Shown here in pieces: positions 24,816 through 34,746 of a DNA stretch of 64,000 nt. Position 1 is the stretch's first letter; every line of letters starts with the position of its first letter. The DNA is from Trabulsiella guamensis ATCC 49490 (GTDB lineage Bacteria > Pseudomonadota > Gammaproteobacteria > Enterobacterales > Enterobacteriaceae): positions 1-64,000 of the forward strand of contig NZ_JMTB01000121.1 of the NCBI RefSeq assembly GCF_000734965.1, written 5' to 3'. A model generated the notes under the pieces. The model saw nothing but the letters and a program-made list of their open reading frames with translations, ran no database searches and was not told the origin of the DNA. Made by a program: the position numbers and the translations under genes.

Positions 24816-24896
24816 ATGAAAATTGCCGTAAGTTTTCACGATGAGTTATGTAGACTGGCCGCCATTCATATTGAGGCACACGTACTACATGGCTGA
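24816..24896 (+). CDS. yrbN: YrbN-like 26-residue leader peptide overlapping deaD
   Basis: A short frame, ATG at 24816 to TGA at 24894-24896, encodes [20 protein letters not shown] followed by AHVLHG. It agrees in length and most residues with the small protein YrbN that I recall from the same place in E. coli. The stop overlaps the deaD start in ATGGCTGA, so ribosomes finishing yrbN are positioned to start deaD. The function of the peptide is not known; the overlap suggests translational coupling or cold-shock control of deaD. Confidence 0.75.
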   Translation: MKIAVSFHDELCRLAAIHIEAHVLHG

Positions 24897-26769
24897 ATTC
24901 GAAACCACTTTTGCAGATCTGGGTCTTAAGGCTCCTATCCTCGAAGCACTCAACGATCTGGGTTACGAAAAACCATCCCCGATCCAGGCGGAATGTATTC
25001 CACACCTGTTGGGCGGTCGCGATGTTCTGGGTATGGCCCAGACCGGTAGCGGCAAAACTGCAGCGTTCTCTTTGCCGCTGCTTAACAATCTTGATCCGGA
25101 ACTGAAAGCACCGCAAATCCTGGTGCTGGCACCGACCCGCGAACTCGCGGTGCAGGTAGCTGAAGCAATGACGGATTTCTCTAAACATATGCGCGGCGTA
25201 AACGTAGTAGCCCTGTACGGCGGCCAGCGTTATGACGTGCAGTTACGCGCCCTGCGTCAGGGACCGCAGATTGTCGTCGGTACGCCGGGTCGTCTGCTGG
25301 ATCACCTGAAACGCGGCACCCTGGATCTCTCTAAACTGAGCGGTCTGGTACTGGATGAAGCTGACGAAATGCTGCGCATGGGCTTCATCGAAGACGTAGA
25401 AACCATTATGGCGGAGATCCCGGAAGGTCATCAGACTGCCCTGTTCTCCGCAACGATGCCGGAAGCGATCCGTCGCATTACCCGCCGCTTCATGAAAGAG
25501 CCGCAGGAAGTGCGTATTCAGTCCAGCGTCACTACCCGTCCTGACATCAGCCAGAGCTACTGGACTGTCTGGGGTATGCGTAAAAACGAAGCGCTGGTGC
25601 GTTTCCTGGAAGCGGAAGACTTTGATGCGGCGATTATCTTCGTTCGCACCAAAAACGCGACCCTGGAAGTGGCCGAAGCCCTTGAGCGTAGCGGCTACAA
25701 CAGCGCGGCGCTGAACGGTGACATGAACCAGTCCCTGCGTGAGCAAACCCTGGATCGTCTGAAAGATGGTCGTCTGGATATCCTGATCGCGACAGACGTT
25801 GCGGCCCGTGGCCTGGACGTTGAGCGTATCAGCCTGGTGGTTAACTACGATATCCCGATGGATACCGAATCTTACGTTCACCGTATCGGCCGTACCGGTC
25901 GTGCGGGTCGTGCTGGCCGCGCGCTGCTGTTCGTTGAGAACCGTGAGCGTCGTCTGCTGCGCAACATCGAACGTCTGATGAAGCTGACCATTCCGGAAGT
26001 GGAACTGCCGAACGCAGAACTGCTGGGCAAACGCCGTCTGGAAAAATTCGCCGCGAAAGTTCAGCAGCAGCTGGAAAGCAGCGATCTGGACCAGTACCGT
26101 AACCTGCTCGGCAAACTGCAGCCGGAAGGTCAGGAACTGGATATGGAAACGCTGGCCGCTGCACTGCTGAAAATGGCGCAGGGTGAACGTCCGCTGATCC
26201 TGCCGCCAGACGCGCCGATGCGTCCGAAGCGTGAGTTCCGTGACCGTGACGATCGCTTTGAGCGTCGTGGCGACCGTAATGACCGTGGTCCGCGTGAAGA
26301 TCGTCCGCGTCGCGAGCGTCGTGATGTGGGTGACATGGAACTGTACCGCATTGAAGTGGGCCGTGATGATGGTGTTGAAGTGCGTCATATCGTGGGCGCT
26401 ATCGCCAACGAAGGCGACATCAGCAGCCGTTACATTGGCAACATTAAGCTGTTTGCGTCTCACTCTACCATCGAGCTGCCGAAAGGCATGCCGGGTGAAG
26501 TGCTGCAGCACTTTACGCGTACCCGTATCCTGAACAAGCCGATGAACATGCAGCTGTTGGGCGATGCGCAGCCGCGTCCTGACCGTGGCGGTGAACGTCG
26601 TGGCGGTGGTCGTGGTTTCGGTGGCGAGCGTCGTGAAGGCGGTCGTGGTGAAGGTCGTCGCTTCTCTGGCGAACGTCGCGAAGGCGGCCGTAGCTTTGGT
26701 GGTGAGCGCCGCGAAGGTCGCGCCCCGCGCCGTGATGACAACGGCAGCAGCCGTCGTCGTGACGCGTAA
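24889..26769 (+). CDS. deaD: DeaD/CsdA, cold-shock DEAD-box RNA helicase
   Basis: 626 residues from the ATG at 24889 ([13 protein letters not shown]). ATP-dependent RNA helicase acting in 50S assembly, mRNA decay and translation at low temperature. RecA-like domain 1 has the Q motif, [18 protein letters not shown] and SAT; domain 2 has [20 protein letters not shown] and [14 protein letters not shown] DbpA-like RNA-binding domain follows at about 485-555, then an Arg/Gly-rich tail built of repeated GERREGGR units. An in-frame upstream ATG at 24841 lies in the yrbN region and is not used. Slightly shorter than E. coli DeaD (629) because of tail repeats. Confidence 0.97.
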   Translation: MAEFETTFADLGLKAPILEALNDLGYEKPSPIQAECIPHLLGGRDVLGMAQTGSGKTAAFSLPLLNNLDPELKAPQILVLAPTRELAVQVAEAMTDFSKHMRGVNVVALYGGQRYDVQLRALRQGPQIVVGTPGRLLDHLKRGTLDLSKLSGLVLDEADEMLRMGFIEDVETIMAEIPEGHQTALFSATMPEAIRRITRRFMKEPQEVRIQSSVTTRPDISQSYWTVWGMRKNEALVRFLEAEDFDAAIIFVRTKNATLEVAEALERSGYNSAALNGDMNQSLREQTLDRLKDGRLDILIATDVAARGLDVERISLVVNYDIPMDTESYVHRIGRTGRAGRAGRALLFVENRERRLLRNIERLMKLTIPEVELPNAELLGKRRLEKFAAKVQQQLESSDLDQYRNLLGKLQPEGQELDMETLAAALLKMAQGERPLILPPDAPMRPKREFRDRDDRFERRGDRNDRGPREDRPRRERRDVGDMELYRIEVGRDDGVEVRHIVGAIANEGDISSRYIGNIKLFASHSTIELPKGMPGEVLQHFTRTRILNKPMNMQLLGDAQPRPDRGGERRGGGRGFGGERREGGRGEGRRFSGERREGGRSFGGERREGRAPRRDDNGSSRRRDA

Positions 26770-26814
26770 TTACCGCGTAAAAAACTACGTTCACTTACGT
26801 AAAGTAAAATATAC

Positions 26815-26845
26815 AGCCTCGATCCCTGTGATTGGGGCTTTTTTT
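26815..26845 (+). terminator. deaD terminator
   Basis: AGCCTCGATC pairs with GATTGGGGCT (ten pairs, two G-T) around CCTGT, followed by seven T. Confidence 0.8.
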
Positions 26846-26853
26846 ATTCCATT

Positions 26854-26876
26854 TGTACTCGTGTACTGGTACAGTG
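26854..26876 (+). promoter_or_regulatory. Probable TrpR operator/promoter region of mtr
   Basis: The stretch TGTACTCGTGTACTGGTACA, about 40 bases before mtr, resembles the trp operator (ACT-GTAC half-sites) and agrees with the TrpR site I recall at E. coli mtr. It would make mtr repressed by tryptophan; TyrR activation, known in E. coli, was not traced here. Confidence 0.5.
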
Positions 26877-26917
26877 CATCACGTTATCAGATCACCGTTT
26901 TTCTGGAGAAGGCTCGC

Positions 26918-28162
26918 ATGGCGACACTCACTACCACAGCAACCCGACCGTCACTGTTTGGCGGCGTGGTCATCATCGGCGGAACGATTATCGGGGCAGG
27001 GATGTTCTCATTACCTGTTGTGATGTCCGGTGCGTGGTTTTTCTGGTCGCTGGCGGCGCTGCTTTTCACCTGGTTCTGTATGCTGCACTCGGGGCTGATG
27101 ATCCTCGAGGCCAACCTCAACTACCGCATCGGCTCCAGCTTCGATACCATCACTAAAGATCTGCTCGGCAAGGGCTGGAACGTGGTGAACGGGATCTCGA
27201 TTGCGTTCGTGCTTTATATTCTGACCTACGCCTATATCTCGGCGAGCGGTTCGATTTTACACCATACCTTTAGCGAGCTGTCACTGAACGTACCGGCACG
27301 GGCCGCAGGTTTCGGCTTTGCTTTGCTGGTGGCGTTTATCGTCTGGATGAGTACCAAAGCGGTCAGCCGTATGACGGCGATTGTGCTGGGCGCGAAGGTC
27401 ATTACCTTCTTCCTCACATTTGGCAGTCTGCTGGGTCATGTACAACCTGCGACGCTGCTGAATGTGGCGGAACCGAATACCTCGTACATGCCTTATCTGC
27501 TGATGACGCTGCCGTTCTGTCTGGCATCGTTTGGCTATCACGGCAACGTGCCGAGCCTGATGAAGTATTACGGCAAAGATCCCCGCACCATTACCCGCTG
27601 CCTGATTTACGGCACCCTGCTGGCGCTGGGTCTGTACGTGATCTGGTTGCTGGGCACCATGGGCAACATTCCTCGCCCGGAATTTATTGGCATTGCGCAG
27701 AAGGGCGGCAACATTGATGTGCTGGTGCAGGCGCTGAGCGGTGTACTGAACAGCCGTAGCCTTGATGTGCTGCTGGTGGTGTTCTCCAACTTTGCGGTGG
27801 CGAGCTCATTCCTCGGCGTGACACTGGGGCTATTTGATTACCTGGCGGATCTGTTTGGTTTCGATGATTCCGCAATGGGGCGTTTCAAAACTGCGCTGCT
27901 GACTTTCCTGCCGCCGGTAGCTGGCGGTCTGTTGTGGCCGAACGGTTTCCTGTACGCCATTGGCTATGCAGGGCTGGCGGCAACGATCTGGGCGGCGATT
28001 GTTCCGGCGCTGCTGGCGAACGCGTCGCGTAAACGCTTCGGCAGCCCGCAGTTCCGCGTCTGGGGCGGCAAGCCAATGATTGTGCTGATCCTGCTGTTCG
28101 GTGTCGGTAACGCCGCGGTGCATCTGCTGTCGAGCTTTAATCTGCTGCCGGTCTATCAGTAA
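26918..28162 (+). CDS. mtr: Mtr, high-affinity tryptophan-specific permease
   Basis: 414-residue inner-membrane carrier of the hydroxy/aromatic amino acid permease family (11 membrane spans), importing tryptophan with protons. Start is the ATG at 26918 after CTGGAGAAGG, giving [16 protein letters not shown] and the E. coli length. The first span carries the family's [13 protein letters not shown]; the [20 protein letters not shown] loop and [16 protein letters not shown] are conserved. It is separated from deaD by a terminator and has its own TrpR-type control region. Its 3' end faces yjgR with only 39 bases between, where the gene order departs from E. coli. Confidence 0.97.
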   Translation: MATLTTTATRPSLFGGVVIIGGTIIGAGMFSLPVVMSGAWFFWSLAALLFTWFCMLHSGLMILEANLNYRIGSSFDTITKDLLGKGWNVVNGISIAFVLYILTYAYISASGSILHHTFSELSLNVPARAAGFGFALLVAFIVWMSTKAVSRMTAIVLGAKVITFFLTFGSLLGHVQPATLLNVAEPNTSYMPYLLMTLPFCLASFGYHGNVPSLMKYYGKDPRTITRCLIYGTLLALGLYVIWLLGTMGNIPRPEFIGIAQKGGNIDVLVQALSGVLNSRSLDVLLVVFSNFAVASSFLGVTLGLFDYLADLFGFDDSAMGRFKTALLTFLPPVAGGLLWPNGFLYAIGYAGLAATIWAAIVPALLANASRKRFGSPQFRVWGGKPMIVLILLFGVGNAAVHLLSSFNLLPVYQ

Positions 28163-28170
28163 CCGAAATC

Positions 28171-28191
28171 GCGCTCCCCGCCGGGGAGCGC
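28171..28191. terminator. Bidirectional hairpin between mtr and yjgR
   Basis: GCGCTCCCC / GGGGAGCGC, a perfect nine-pair stem with GCC loop between two convergent genes. T-runs are weak on both sides. It also marks the synteny junction. Confidence 0.6.
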
Positions 28192-28201
28192 GGTGTTAAT
28201 A

Positions 28202-29704
28202 CTACCGACGTCTTCCGCCTAATAAACTTCCCAGCACGCCACGCACAATCTGGTTCGTCACCTGACGCGCTGCGCTTTTCGCCATGGTTTGCACCACGCC
28301 GTCTCGCTTGCCGCCACGTGGACCGGTAGTCCCGAAGAGAATATCCTTCAGACCGCCGAGAATGCCGTCATCAACTTCCACGTTATTCCCCTTAGCCGGC
28401 GGCGCGCTTTGCGCTTCTGTCGCTACCTGAACACTTTTTTGCAGCATCTCAAAGGCGGATTCACGATCAACGTCATCTTCATACTTACCGTACATCGGTG
28501 AATTGTTGATAAGCCCGTTACGCTCGTCGTCCGTCACTGGCCCCATTCGTGAGCACGGGGCGATTACCATCGCGCGTTCGACCACCGATGGACTGCCTTT
28601 TTCGTCAAGGAAGGAGATCAGCGCTTCACCAGTGCCCAGCTCCTGGATGGCTTTCTCAGTATCAAAGGCCGGGTTGGCGCGCATGGTCTCTGCCGCCGCT
28701 TTGACGGCTTTCTGATCTTTTGGTGTAAAGGCGCGCAGCGCATGCTGAACGCGGTTACCCAGTTGCCCGAGTACCTTGTCCGGGACGTCGGACGGGTTTT
28801 GTGACACAAAGTACACGCCGACCCCTTTTGAACGGATCAGGCGGATCACCTGCTCGACTTTATCCAGCAGGACGTCAGGTGCGTCGCTGAACAGCAGATG
28901 GGCTTCATCGAAGAAGAACACCAGTTTCGGTTTTTCGAGATCGCCCGCTTCCGGCAGTTGTTCGTACAGTTCGGAGAGCATCCACAGCAGACTGGCAGCG
29001 TAGAGTTTAGGCATCTGGTAGAGCTTTTCCGCACTGAGGATGTTGATGATCCCTTTGCCATTGCTGTCGGTGCGCATCCAGTCTTTGATGTCGAGCATCG
29101 GCTCGCCGAAGAAATGTTCCGCACCCTGTTGCTCCAGCGTCAGCAGCCCACGCTGAATAGCGCCCACCGATGCGCTGCTGATATTGCCGTACTGGTTCTG
29201 GAAGCCTTTGGCGTTATCGCCGATGTACTGCGTAATGGCGCGCAGATCTTTAAAATCAAGCAGCAGCAGGCCCTGGTCATCGGCAATCTGAAAAATAATG
29301 TTCAGCACGCCGGACTGCACTTCATTAAGGTTCAGCAGGCGGGCGAGCAGCAACGGCCCAAGGTCAGACACCGTGGCACGTACCGGGTGGCCTTTTTCGC
29401 CGAAGATATCCCACAGCACCACCGGATTATCATGAGACTCCCAGTCAGTGGCACCGATCTTTTTTAGTCGCTCCTGCAACTTCTCTGACGATTGTCCCTC
29501 TCTGGCGACGCCGGTCAGGTCGCCTTTGACGTCGGCCATAAAGACCGGAACGCCAATCTCCGAAAAAGATTCCGCCAGTTTCTGCAGAGTGACAGTTTTG
29601 CCTGTCCCCGTCGCACCGGTAATCAGCCCATGCCGGTTCGCCATGCCTGGCAACAAAAACAGCTCTTTATCGATGGTACGCGCTATTAACAAGGGTGCGC
29701 TCAT
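28202..29704 (-). CDS. yjgR: YjgR, HerA-like DUF853 P-loop NTPase
   Basis: 500-residue predicted cytoplasmic ATPase of the HerA/VirB4-like group. Walker A is [10 protein letters not shown] near residues 29-38 and Walker B is [12 protein letters not shown] near 270-280; the [12 protein letters not shown] and SLLGGRRR ends are typical of YjgR. No reaction is established for this family; similarity to DNA-pumping ATPases is only structural. In E. coli yjgR lies next to lptFG on one side and the idn genes and leuX on the other. Here the lptFG side is replaced by mtr, while the orientation toward leuX is preserved. Confidence 0.93.
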   Translation of the reverse strand: MSAPLLIARTIDKELFLLPGMANRHGLITGATGTGKTVTLQKLAESFSEIGVPVFMADVKGDLTGVAREGQSSEKLQERLKKIGATDWESHDNPVVLWDIFGEKGHPVRATVSDLGPLLLARLLNLNEVQSGVLNIIFQIADDQGLLLLDFKDLRAITQYIGDNAKGFQNQYGNISSASVGAIQRGLLTLEQQGAEHFFGEPMLDIKDWMRTDSNGKGIINILSAEKLYQMPKLYAASLLWMLSELYEQLPEAGDLEKPKLVFFFDEAHLLFSDAPDVLLDKVEQVIRLIRSKGVGVYFVSQNPSDVPDKVLGQLGNRVQHALRAFTPKDQKAVKAAAETMRANPAFDTEKAIQELGTGEALISFLDEKGSPSVVERAMVIAPCSRMGPVTDDERNGLINNSPMYGKYEDDVDRESAFEMLQKSVQVATEAQSAPPAKGNNVEVDDGILGGLKDILFGTTGPRGGKRDGVVQTMAKSAARQVTNQIVRGVLGSLLGGRRR

Positions 29705-29838
29705 GATTCTTCCTCCGTTGGTCCTGCGAGCAGTATAGGCAACCTGACGTCAAAGCGACTCAGTAAATTCTGCACTTTGCGGCGTATTATCCAGTGCGAA
29801 CTATGCTTTGCATACGGTTTACTTTTTTTTGGGAAATT

Positions 29839-31476
29839 ATGTCCAGATTCTTTTTTAATGACCGCAAACAGCTGGTTAATGATGCCATTGAAGGTTTAGT
29901 GTTGTCTGCGCCGCATGGCAATCTTGTGACGCTGGATATCGATCCGGCGATTCGTATCGTCGCGCGTGGCGACTGGGATAAATCCCGCGTGGCGGTGATT
30001 TCTGGTGGCGGCTCGGGACACGAGCCTGCGCATGCCGGGTTCGTCGGCAAGGGGATGCTGACCGCCGCGGTGTGTGGCGATCTCTTTGCTTCGCCGAGCG
30101 TCGATGCGGTGCTGAACGCCATTGTGGCGGTAACTGGTGATCGCGGCTGCCTGTTGATTGTAAAAAACTATACCGGCGATCGCCTTAACTTTGGCCTCGC
30201 GGCAGAGAAAGCGAAACGCTACGGCCTGAAGGTGGAAATGGTGATTGTCGCGGACGACATCGCGCTGCCGGATAACAAACAACCGCGCGGTATTGCCGGC
30301 ACGGCGCTGGTGCACAAAATTGCCGGGTATGCTGCCGAACAGGGGAAATCGTTGTGCGAAGTACGCGACATCGCTCAGAAGGCGTGCGACAGCGTGTTCA
30401 GCCTCGGTGTGGCGATGGAAACCTGCAATCTGCCGGGCAGCGACGATGACGAAAGCCGTATCAAACACGGTCAGGTTGAACTGGGGCTGGGGATCCACGG
30501 CGAACCGGGTGCCTCTGTCGTCGACAGCCACAATAGCAAAACGATCATTGATACGCTGGTGGCGCCGCTGAAAGAGAAAGTGGGTGATGCACGCGTCGCG
30601 GTGCTGATTAACAACCTCGGCGGCGTGTCGGCGCTGGAGATGGCGCTGCTGACGAAAGAGCTGGCGCACTCGGCGCTGAAAGATCAACTCGCGTACCTGG
30701 TTGGCCCGGCGCCGCTGGTGAGCTCGCTCGATATGAAAGGCTTTTCGCTGTCTCTGCTGACGTTAAATCCTGTCTTTGAAGCGGCATTGAAAGAAGAAGT
30801 TGAGACCGTCGGCTGGCAGAAACCTGTTGCCTTCGCGCCGTTGAAAACGCTGAAGCATGGAAAAATTCATGACAGCGTGGAAGTGACACCGTCTGACAAC
30901 CCGCGGGTGAAAGCGCTGGTGGCGACAGCAACGCAAACGCTGATCAATCTTGAAAACCGGCTGAACGCGCTCGATGCGAAAGTCGGCGACGGCGATACCG
31001 GCTCCACCTTTGCTGAAGGCGCGCGTGAAATTGCGCAGTTGCTGGCGCAGAACAAACTGCCGCTCAACAACACCGCACAATTGCTCCAGCTGACCGGCGA
31101 GCGGCTGGCAACGGTAATGGGCGGCTCCAGCGGCGTGCTGATGTCTATCTTTTTCACGGCGGCGGGGCAATCCGTACAGAATGGCAAAGCATTACCGGAC
31201 GCGCTGCTGAACGGTCTGAAGCAAATGAAACACTACGGTGGCGCGGATCTCGGTGATCGCACGTTGATCGACGCGCTCCAGCCTGCGCTGGAAGCATTGC
31301 GCGACAGTGATCTCAGCGCGGCTATCACCGCGGCGAAGCAGGGCGCTGCGCGTACGGCGACAATGCAAAAAGCAGGTGCCGGACGTTCGTCCTACGTGAA
31401 TAAACAGAATCTCGACGGCGTAACCGACCCGGGAGCAGTGGCGATTGCGGAGGTGTTTGCAGCGATCGGGCAATAA
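29839..31476 (+). CDS. dhaK: ATP-dependent dihydroxyacetone kinase (DhaK-DhaL fusion)
   Basis: 545 residues from the ATG at 29839. It phosphorylates dihydroxyacetone to DHAP with ATP, unlike the PTS-driven three-subunit enzyme of E. coli. The DhaK half has GGGSGHEPAH (from residue 56) and the substrate-binding His220 in GIHGEPGAS, the same number as in the Citrobacter freundii enzyme; the DhaL half (about 360-545) has NALDAKVGDGDTGSTF with the Mg-binding aspartates and GGSSGVLMSIFF. It is divergent from yjgR and convergent with a glycerophosphodiester uptake operon, so it may feed the glycerol released there, after oxidation, into glycolysis. No dha regulon neighbours are seen, so its regulation is unknown. 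Confidence 0.93.
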   Translation: MSRFFFNDRKQLVNDAIEGLVLSAPHGNLVTLDIDPAIRIVARGDWDKSRVAVISGGGSGHEPAHAGFVGKGMLTAAVCGDLFASPSVDAVLNAIVAVTGDRGCLLIVKNYTGDRLNFGLAAEKAKRYGLKVEMVIVADDIALPDNKQPRGIAGTALVHKIAGYAAEQGKSLCEVRDIAQKACDSVFSLGVAMETCNLPGSDDDESRIKHGQVELGLGIHGEPGASVVDSHNSKTIIDTLVAPLKEKVGDARVAVLINNLGGVSALEMALLTKELAHSALKDQLAYLVGPAPLVSSLDMKGFSLSLLTLNPVFEAALKEEVETVGWQKPVAFAPLKTLKHGKIHDSVEVTPSDNPRVKALVATATQTLINLENRLNALDAKVGDGDTGSTFAEGAREIAQLLAQNKLPLNNTAQLLQLTGERLATVMGGSSGVLMSIFFTAAGQSVQNGKALPDALLNGLKQMKHYGGADLGDRTLIDALQPALEALRDSDLSAAITAAKQGAARTATMQKAGAGRSSYVNKQNLDGVTDPGAVAIAEVFAAIGQ

Positions 31477-31480
31477 CATT

Positions 31481-31511
31481 CTGGCGCCTTCACACAGTAT
31501 GAAGGCGCCAG
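31481..31511. terminator. Bidirectional terminator between dhaK and the ABC operon
   Basis: CTGGCGCCTTCA / TGAAGGCGCCAG, a perfect twelve-pair stem with a seven-base loop between two convergent stop codons. Confidence 0.8.
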
Positions 31512-31516
31512 TAGTA

Positions 31517-32836
31517 TTACTTCACTTCCGCCAGCGCGGTTTTCTCAACGTATGGTTTCATCAGCGTGTCGGCTTCCTGCTGCGCGGCTTTCGCGGCCGC
31601 TTCCGGCGTTACCTTCTGGTCGTTAACCACAGCGGCCAGCTGGTTTTCCATCGCCTTACGTACCGCCACCGTTTCATAAGTGGAGTACCACGGATGCGCG
31701 TATTTCAGCTGTTCCAGCGCGATTGCCGCGCGCGGATCTTTTTGCAGATACGCTTTCATCTCCGGCGTATCGTAAGACGCTTTGCGCGGTGAGAAGTAGC
31801 CGGTAAAGCGGCTCCACTCGCCGTTAACCTGCGGGCTGATAAGCCAGGTCAGGAACTGATATGCGGCTTTTTTCTGCGCGTCGGAAATGCCTTTAAAACT
31901 GACCAGGCTGGCGCCGCCAATCGGCACCGCACGCTGTTCTTTGGCAGGTAACATCGCCACGCCCAGCTCGAAGTCTTTAGCGTTTTCGCGCATAAAGCCC
32001 AGTGCGCCGGTGCTCAGCATCGCCATACCGACTTTGCCGGAGAAGAACGCGGCGCTGATCTGCTTCGAGTTCAGCACGCCGGACGGCATCACTTTGTCTT
32101 TGTAGATCAAATCCTGCCAGAAGCGCAGCGCGCCAGTGGTGGACGGGGCGTCGTAATAGACTTCGCCAGGGTAGTCTTCGTTGAAGTACTTACCGCCGTT
32201 GGCGCGAACCAGCGAAGAGAAGATCCAGCCGCCGTAGTCGTCATTCGTTGAAGGCAGCATGATCCCCCACTGGCCTTTGCTTTCGTCGGTCAGTTTTTTG
32301 GCGGCGGCCAGCAGTTCCGTCCAGGTTTGCGGCTCTTTGAGACCGGCCTGGTTGAACAGGGTTTTGTTGTAATAGAGGATCGGCGTTGAGTTGTGGAACG
32401 GGATGGCGTAGGTCACTCCCATCACCTGCGCGTTTTTATGCATCGCCGGAAAGAACTCGTTCAGCAGGAAAGGGCCGGCTTTTTGATTACCGAATTTGAA
32501 CAGTTCGTCCATCGGTAAAATTTCGTCTTTCAGCGCCAGGTCGGTAGTAAAGTTGGCGGACATGATCACCAGCGCGGGTGGTTGCCCGGCCTTTTGGGCG
32601 GATTCCGCTTTGATCTTTGTGGTGTCGTAGTTACCAGTGAAAATGCCGCGGACTTCCACATCCTGCTGCGAGTCGTTGAAGACTTTAATGACGCGGGTCA
32701 TCTCCTTCGTCAGTTGACCGTCGACCGGTGCCGGGAACATAAAATCGATCTGTTCTTTAGCCAGCACCGTACCGCTAAAGGCGAGTACAACGCTGACGGT
32801 GAGCGCCTGCAACTTCTGTTTCAGGGGCTTAAGCAT
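31517..32836 (-). CDS. Periplasmic binding protein of a glycerol-phosphate-type ABC importer (UgpB-like)
   Basis: 439 residues from the ATG with CAGGAG upstream; the frame continues further but the Sec signal fits MLKPLKQKLQALTVSVVLAFSGTVLA. It belongs to extracellular solute-binding family 1 (ugp/malE group): IDFMFPAP at the start, AIPFHNSTPILYYNK in the first lobe hinge, and SPRKASYDTPEM near the end. The family binds sn-glycerol-3-phosphate, glycerophosphodiesters or sugars. The gpdQ gene in the operon makes glycerophosphodiesters the likely ligand. It is the last gene of the operon; its start overlaps the end of the ATPase gene by eight bases. Exact substrate is inference. Confidence 0.85.
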   Translation of the reverse strand: MLKPLKQKLQALTVSVVLAFSGTVLAKEQIDFMFPAPVDGQLTKEMTRVIKVFNDSQQDVEVRGIFTGNYDTTKIKAESAQKAGQPPALVIMSANFTTDLALKDEILPMDELFKFGNQKAGPFLLNEFFPAMHKNAQVMGVTYAIPFHNSTPILYYNKTLFNQAGLKEPQTWTELLAAAKKLTDESKGQWGIMLPSTNDDYGGWIFSSLVRANGGKYFNEDYPGEVYYDAPSTTGALRFWQDLIYKDKVMPSGVLNSKQISAAFFSGKVGMAMLSTGALGFMRENAKDFELGVAMLPAKEQRAVPIGGASLVSFKGISDAQKKAAYQFLTWLISPQVNGEWSRFTGYFSPRKASYDTPEMKAYLQKDPRAAIALEQLKYAHPWYSTYETVAVRKAMENQLAAVVNDQKVTPEAAAKAAQQEADTLMKPYVEKTALAEVK

Positions 32837-33905
32837 GATGGTCAATCTCCTGGAGTAAGTTGTGCTGTTTCTCAGCATGAAAAAAATGAATATCCGACGG
32901 CGAAAAGCCGAGGGTAAGAGTATCTCCCTTATCGGGCACCACCCCGCGATGGCGGCGGCTGTAGCGCAATGTCCCGACAGGGGTGCTGACGTGGAGCAGG
33001 TAATCGGCTCCCATCAGTTCTCGTTGCATCACCGTCGCGGGCAGAACAAGCTGGTCGTCCGTCGGGTGATCGGTAATGTGTTCCGGGCGTATGCCCAGCC
33101 AGACGCGCGTCTCCTCGCGGGAGAGTGGCGGCAGCGGGTACGTCACTTCGCCGAGTTGCACCTGACCTTCCGCACAAGGCAGCAGCACCAGGTTCATCGC
33201 CGGGGAGCCGATAAACCCGGCCACGAAGAGATTCGCCGGGCTGGCGTAGAGATGTTCCGGTTTGCCCACCTGTTGCACGTAACCGTTGTTCATCACCACG
33301 ATGCGGTCAGCCATCGACATCGCTTCGGTTTGATCGTGGGTCACGTAGATGGTGCTGGTTTTGAGCTGCTGATGCAGCGCCATAATGCTGTCGCGCACTT
33401 CACTGCGCAGACGTGCATCGAGGTTGGAGAGCGGTTCGTCCATCAGGAACAACCGTGGATTGCGCACAATCGCCCGTGCCATCGCCACGCGCTGACGCTG
33501 GCCGCCGGAGAGCTTCGCCGGTTTGCGATCGAGCAGTTCCTCCAGTTGCAGCATCTGCGCGACCCGCTCAAGGCGCGGCTGCCAGCTGGCTTTCTCCTCA
33601 TTGCGGATCTTCATGCCGAAGGTGATGTTGTCGCGCACCGACAGATGCGGAAACAGGGCGTAGTTCTGGAAAATCATCGCGAAGTTGCGTTCGCGCGGCG
33701 ACAGCGACGTGATGTTCTCGTCGTTCAGCCAGATTTCACCGTCGCTCACTGCTTCCAGCCCGGCGAGCAGGCGCAGCAGCGTGCTTTTACCGCAGCCGGA
33801 CGGCCCGACCAGCACCACAAATTCCCCTTCGCCGATATCCAGCGACAGCGCATTCAGTGCCGGTTTGCCGTCGAATTCCTTACTGATATTGTTCAGGCTC
33901 AACAT
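32829..33905 (-). CDS. ATPase subunit of the Ugp-like ABC importer
   Basis: 358 residues starting at MLSLNNISKEF. It energises uptake from the cytoplasmic face. Walker A GPSGCGKST, Q-loop FQNYALFPH, signature LSGGQRQR, Walker B LFLMDEPLSNLDA and the H-loop THDQTEAMSMADR are all intact. The C-terminal third is the MOI/TOBE regulatory domain typical of UgpC/MalK (GIRPEH). It begins five bases after gpdQ and overlaps the binding-protein gene. UgpC-like, but distinct enough that I do not give the ugpC symbol. Confidence 0.92.
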   Translation of the reverse strand: MLSLNNISKEFDGKPALNALSLDIGEGEFVVLVGPSGCGKSTLLRLLAGLEAVSDGEIWLNDENITSLSPRERNFAMIFQNYALFPHLSVRDNITFGMKIRNEEKASWQPRLERVAQMLQLEELLDRKPAKLSGGQRQRVAMARAIVRNPRLFLMDEPLSNLDARLRSEVRDSIMALHQQLKTSTIYVTHDQTEAMSMADRIVVMNNGYVQQVGKPEHLYASPANLFVAGFIGSPAMNLVLLPCAEGQVQLGEVTYPLPPLSREETRVWLGIRPEHITDHPTDDQLVLPATVMQRELMGADYLLHVSTPVGTLRYSRRHRGVVPDKGDTLTLGFSPSDIHFFHAEKQHNLLQEIDHHA

Positions 33906-33910
33906 GGCGA

Positions 33911-34735
33911 TTAACGCTCTTGCGTCGGGCAACTGGTATTTTCGTCATACAGCCATGGCCCGGCGTAGTGTGCCAGCGAGTGCTGATAACTGACCCACTG
34001 TTCGCCCACCTGGCGGTGCATCACACACGACGGCGGCGACATGTCGTAATACGGGCGCGTATCTTCATGATGGAACGGCACCTGATGGACAGTGGCAGGC
34101 ACGGTGGCGATCATCGCCTGACGATATTGCGTCATAGTCAGGTTATGGTTATGACCACAGAATATGCGCACCAGCGACGGAAAACGCTCCACCAGTGCCA
34201 GCAGACGATGACCGTTTTCGCAGAAGATAGGGTCCATCTGGGCGTTACCCAGCGGCAGCGGTGGGTGATGCATAAACACGGCGGCAGGTTTGTCGCCGCC
34301 TTCAAACAGTTGCGCTTCCAGCCATTCGAGGGTCTCTTCCGTCAGCCAGCCTTTGGAATGGCCCGGCAGGCTGGAATCGATAAACAACAGGCGGGTGGCG
34401 AAGTCATCCACTACGTAGCGCATGTTCTGCGGATCGTTGCCCAGTTGCGGGCACAGCGGTTGCAGATATTCCAGGAACAGGGCTTTGTCATCATGATTGC
34501 CGGGGATCAGCAGCAGCGGGTAATGCAGTGCGCCGAGCGTCTGGCGGGCGACAAGGTACTCTTCCGGGCGACCGCAGTTGACGATATCACCGCTGACGAC
34601 GACCGCGTCCGGGCGTTCGCGCAGGGCGTTAAGCTGCGCCACCACATCGGCATTACCGGCGTTGACGTCGATAAAACCATACAATTTCTGACCCTGGCTA
34701 CGGAAATGGGTATCGGAAATATGCGCTAACAGCAT
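33911..34735 (-). CDS. gpdQ: GpdQ, binuclear metallo-glycerophosphodiesterase
   Basis: 274 residues, the same length as GpdQ of Klebsiella (Enterobacter) aerogenes. All metal ligands fall at the same numbers: Asp8, His10, Asp50, Asn80 (GNHD), His156, His195 and His197 (GHNH). The enzyme hydrolyses glycerophosphodiesters to glycerol-3-phosphate and an alcohol, and is promiscuous toward mono-, di- and triesters. It has no signal peptide, so it acts in the cytoplasm on material brought in by the ABC importer. It sits in the middle of the transporter operon, 11 bases after the permease gene and five before the ATPase gene, which argues strongly for the importer's substrate class. Confidence 0.96.
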   Translation of the reverse strand: MLLAHISDTHFRSQGQKLYGFIDVNAGNADVVAQLNALRERPDAVVVSGDIVNCGRPEEYLVARQTLGALHYPLLLIPGNHDDKALFLEYLQPLCPQLGNDPQNMRYVVDDFATRLLFIDSSLPGHSKGWLTEETLEWLEAQLFEGGDKPAAVFMHHPPLPLGNAQMDPIFCENGHRLLALVERFPSLVRIFCGHNHNLTMTQYRQAMIATVPATVHQVPFHHEDTRPYYDMSPPSCVMHRQVGEQWVSYQHSLAHYAGPWLYDENTSCPTQER

Positions 34736-34746
34736 GAAATAACTCC

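Noticed and set aside
25243-26511. 422-residue frame antisense to deaD
   Set aside because: Same shadow effect of codon bias; no family resemblance.
26564-26917. N-terminal extension of mtr reaching back into deaD
   Set aside because: Val/Ala-rich out-of-frame reading of the deaD tail; the ATG at 26918 has a ribosome-binding site and gives the family length.
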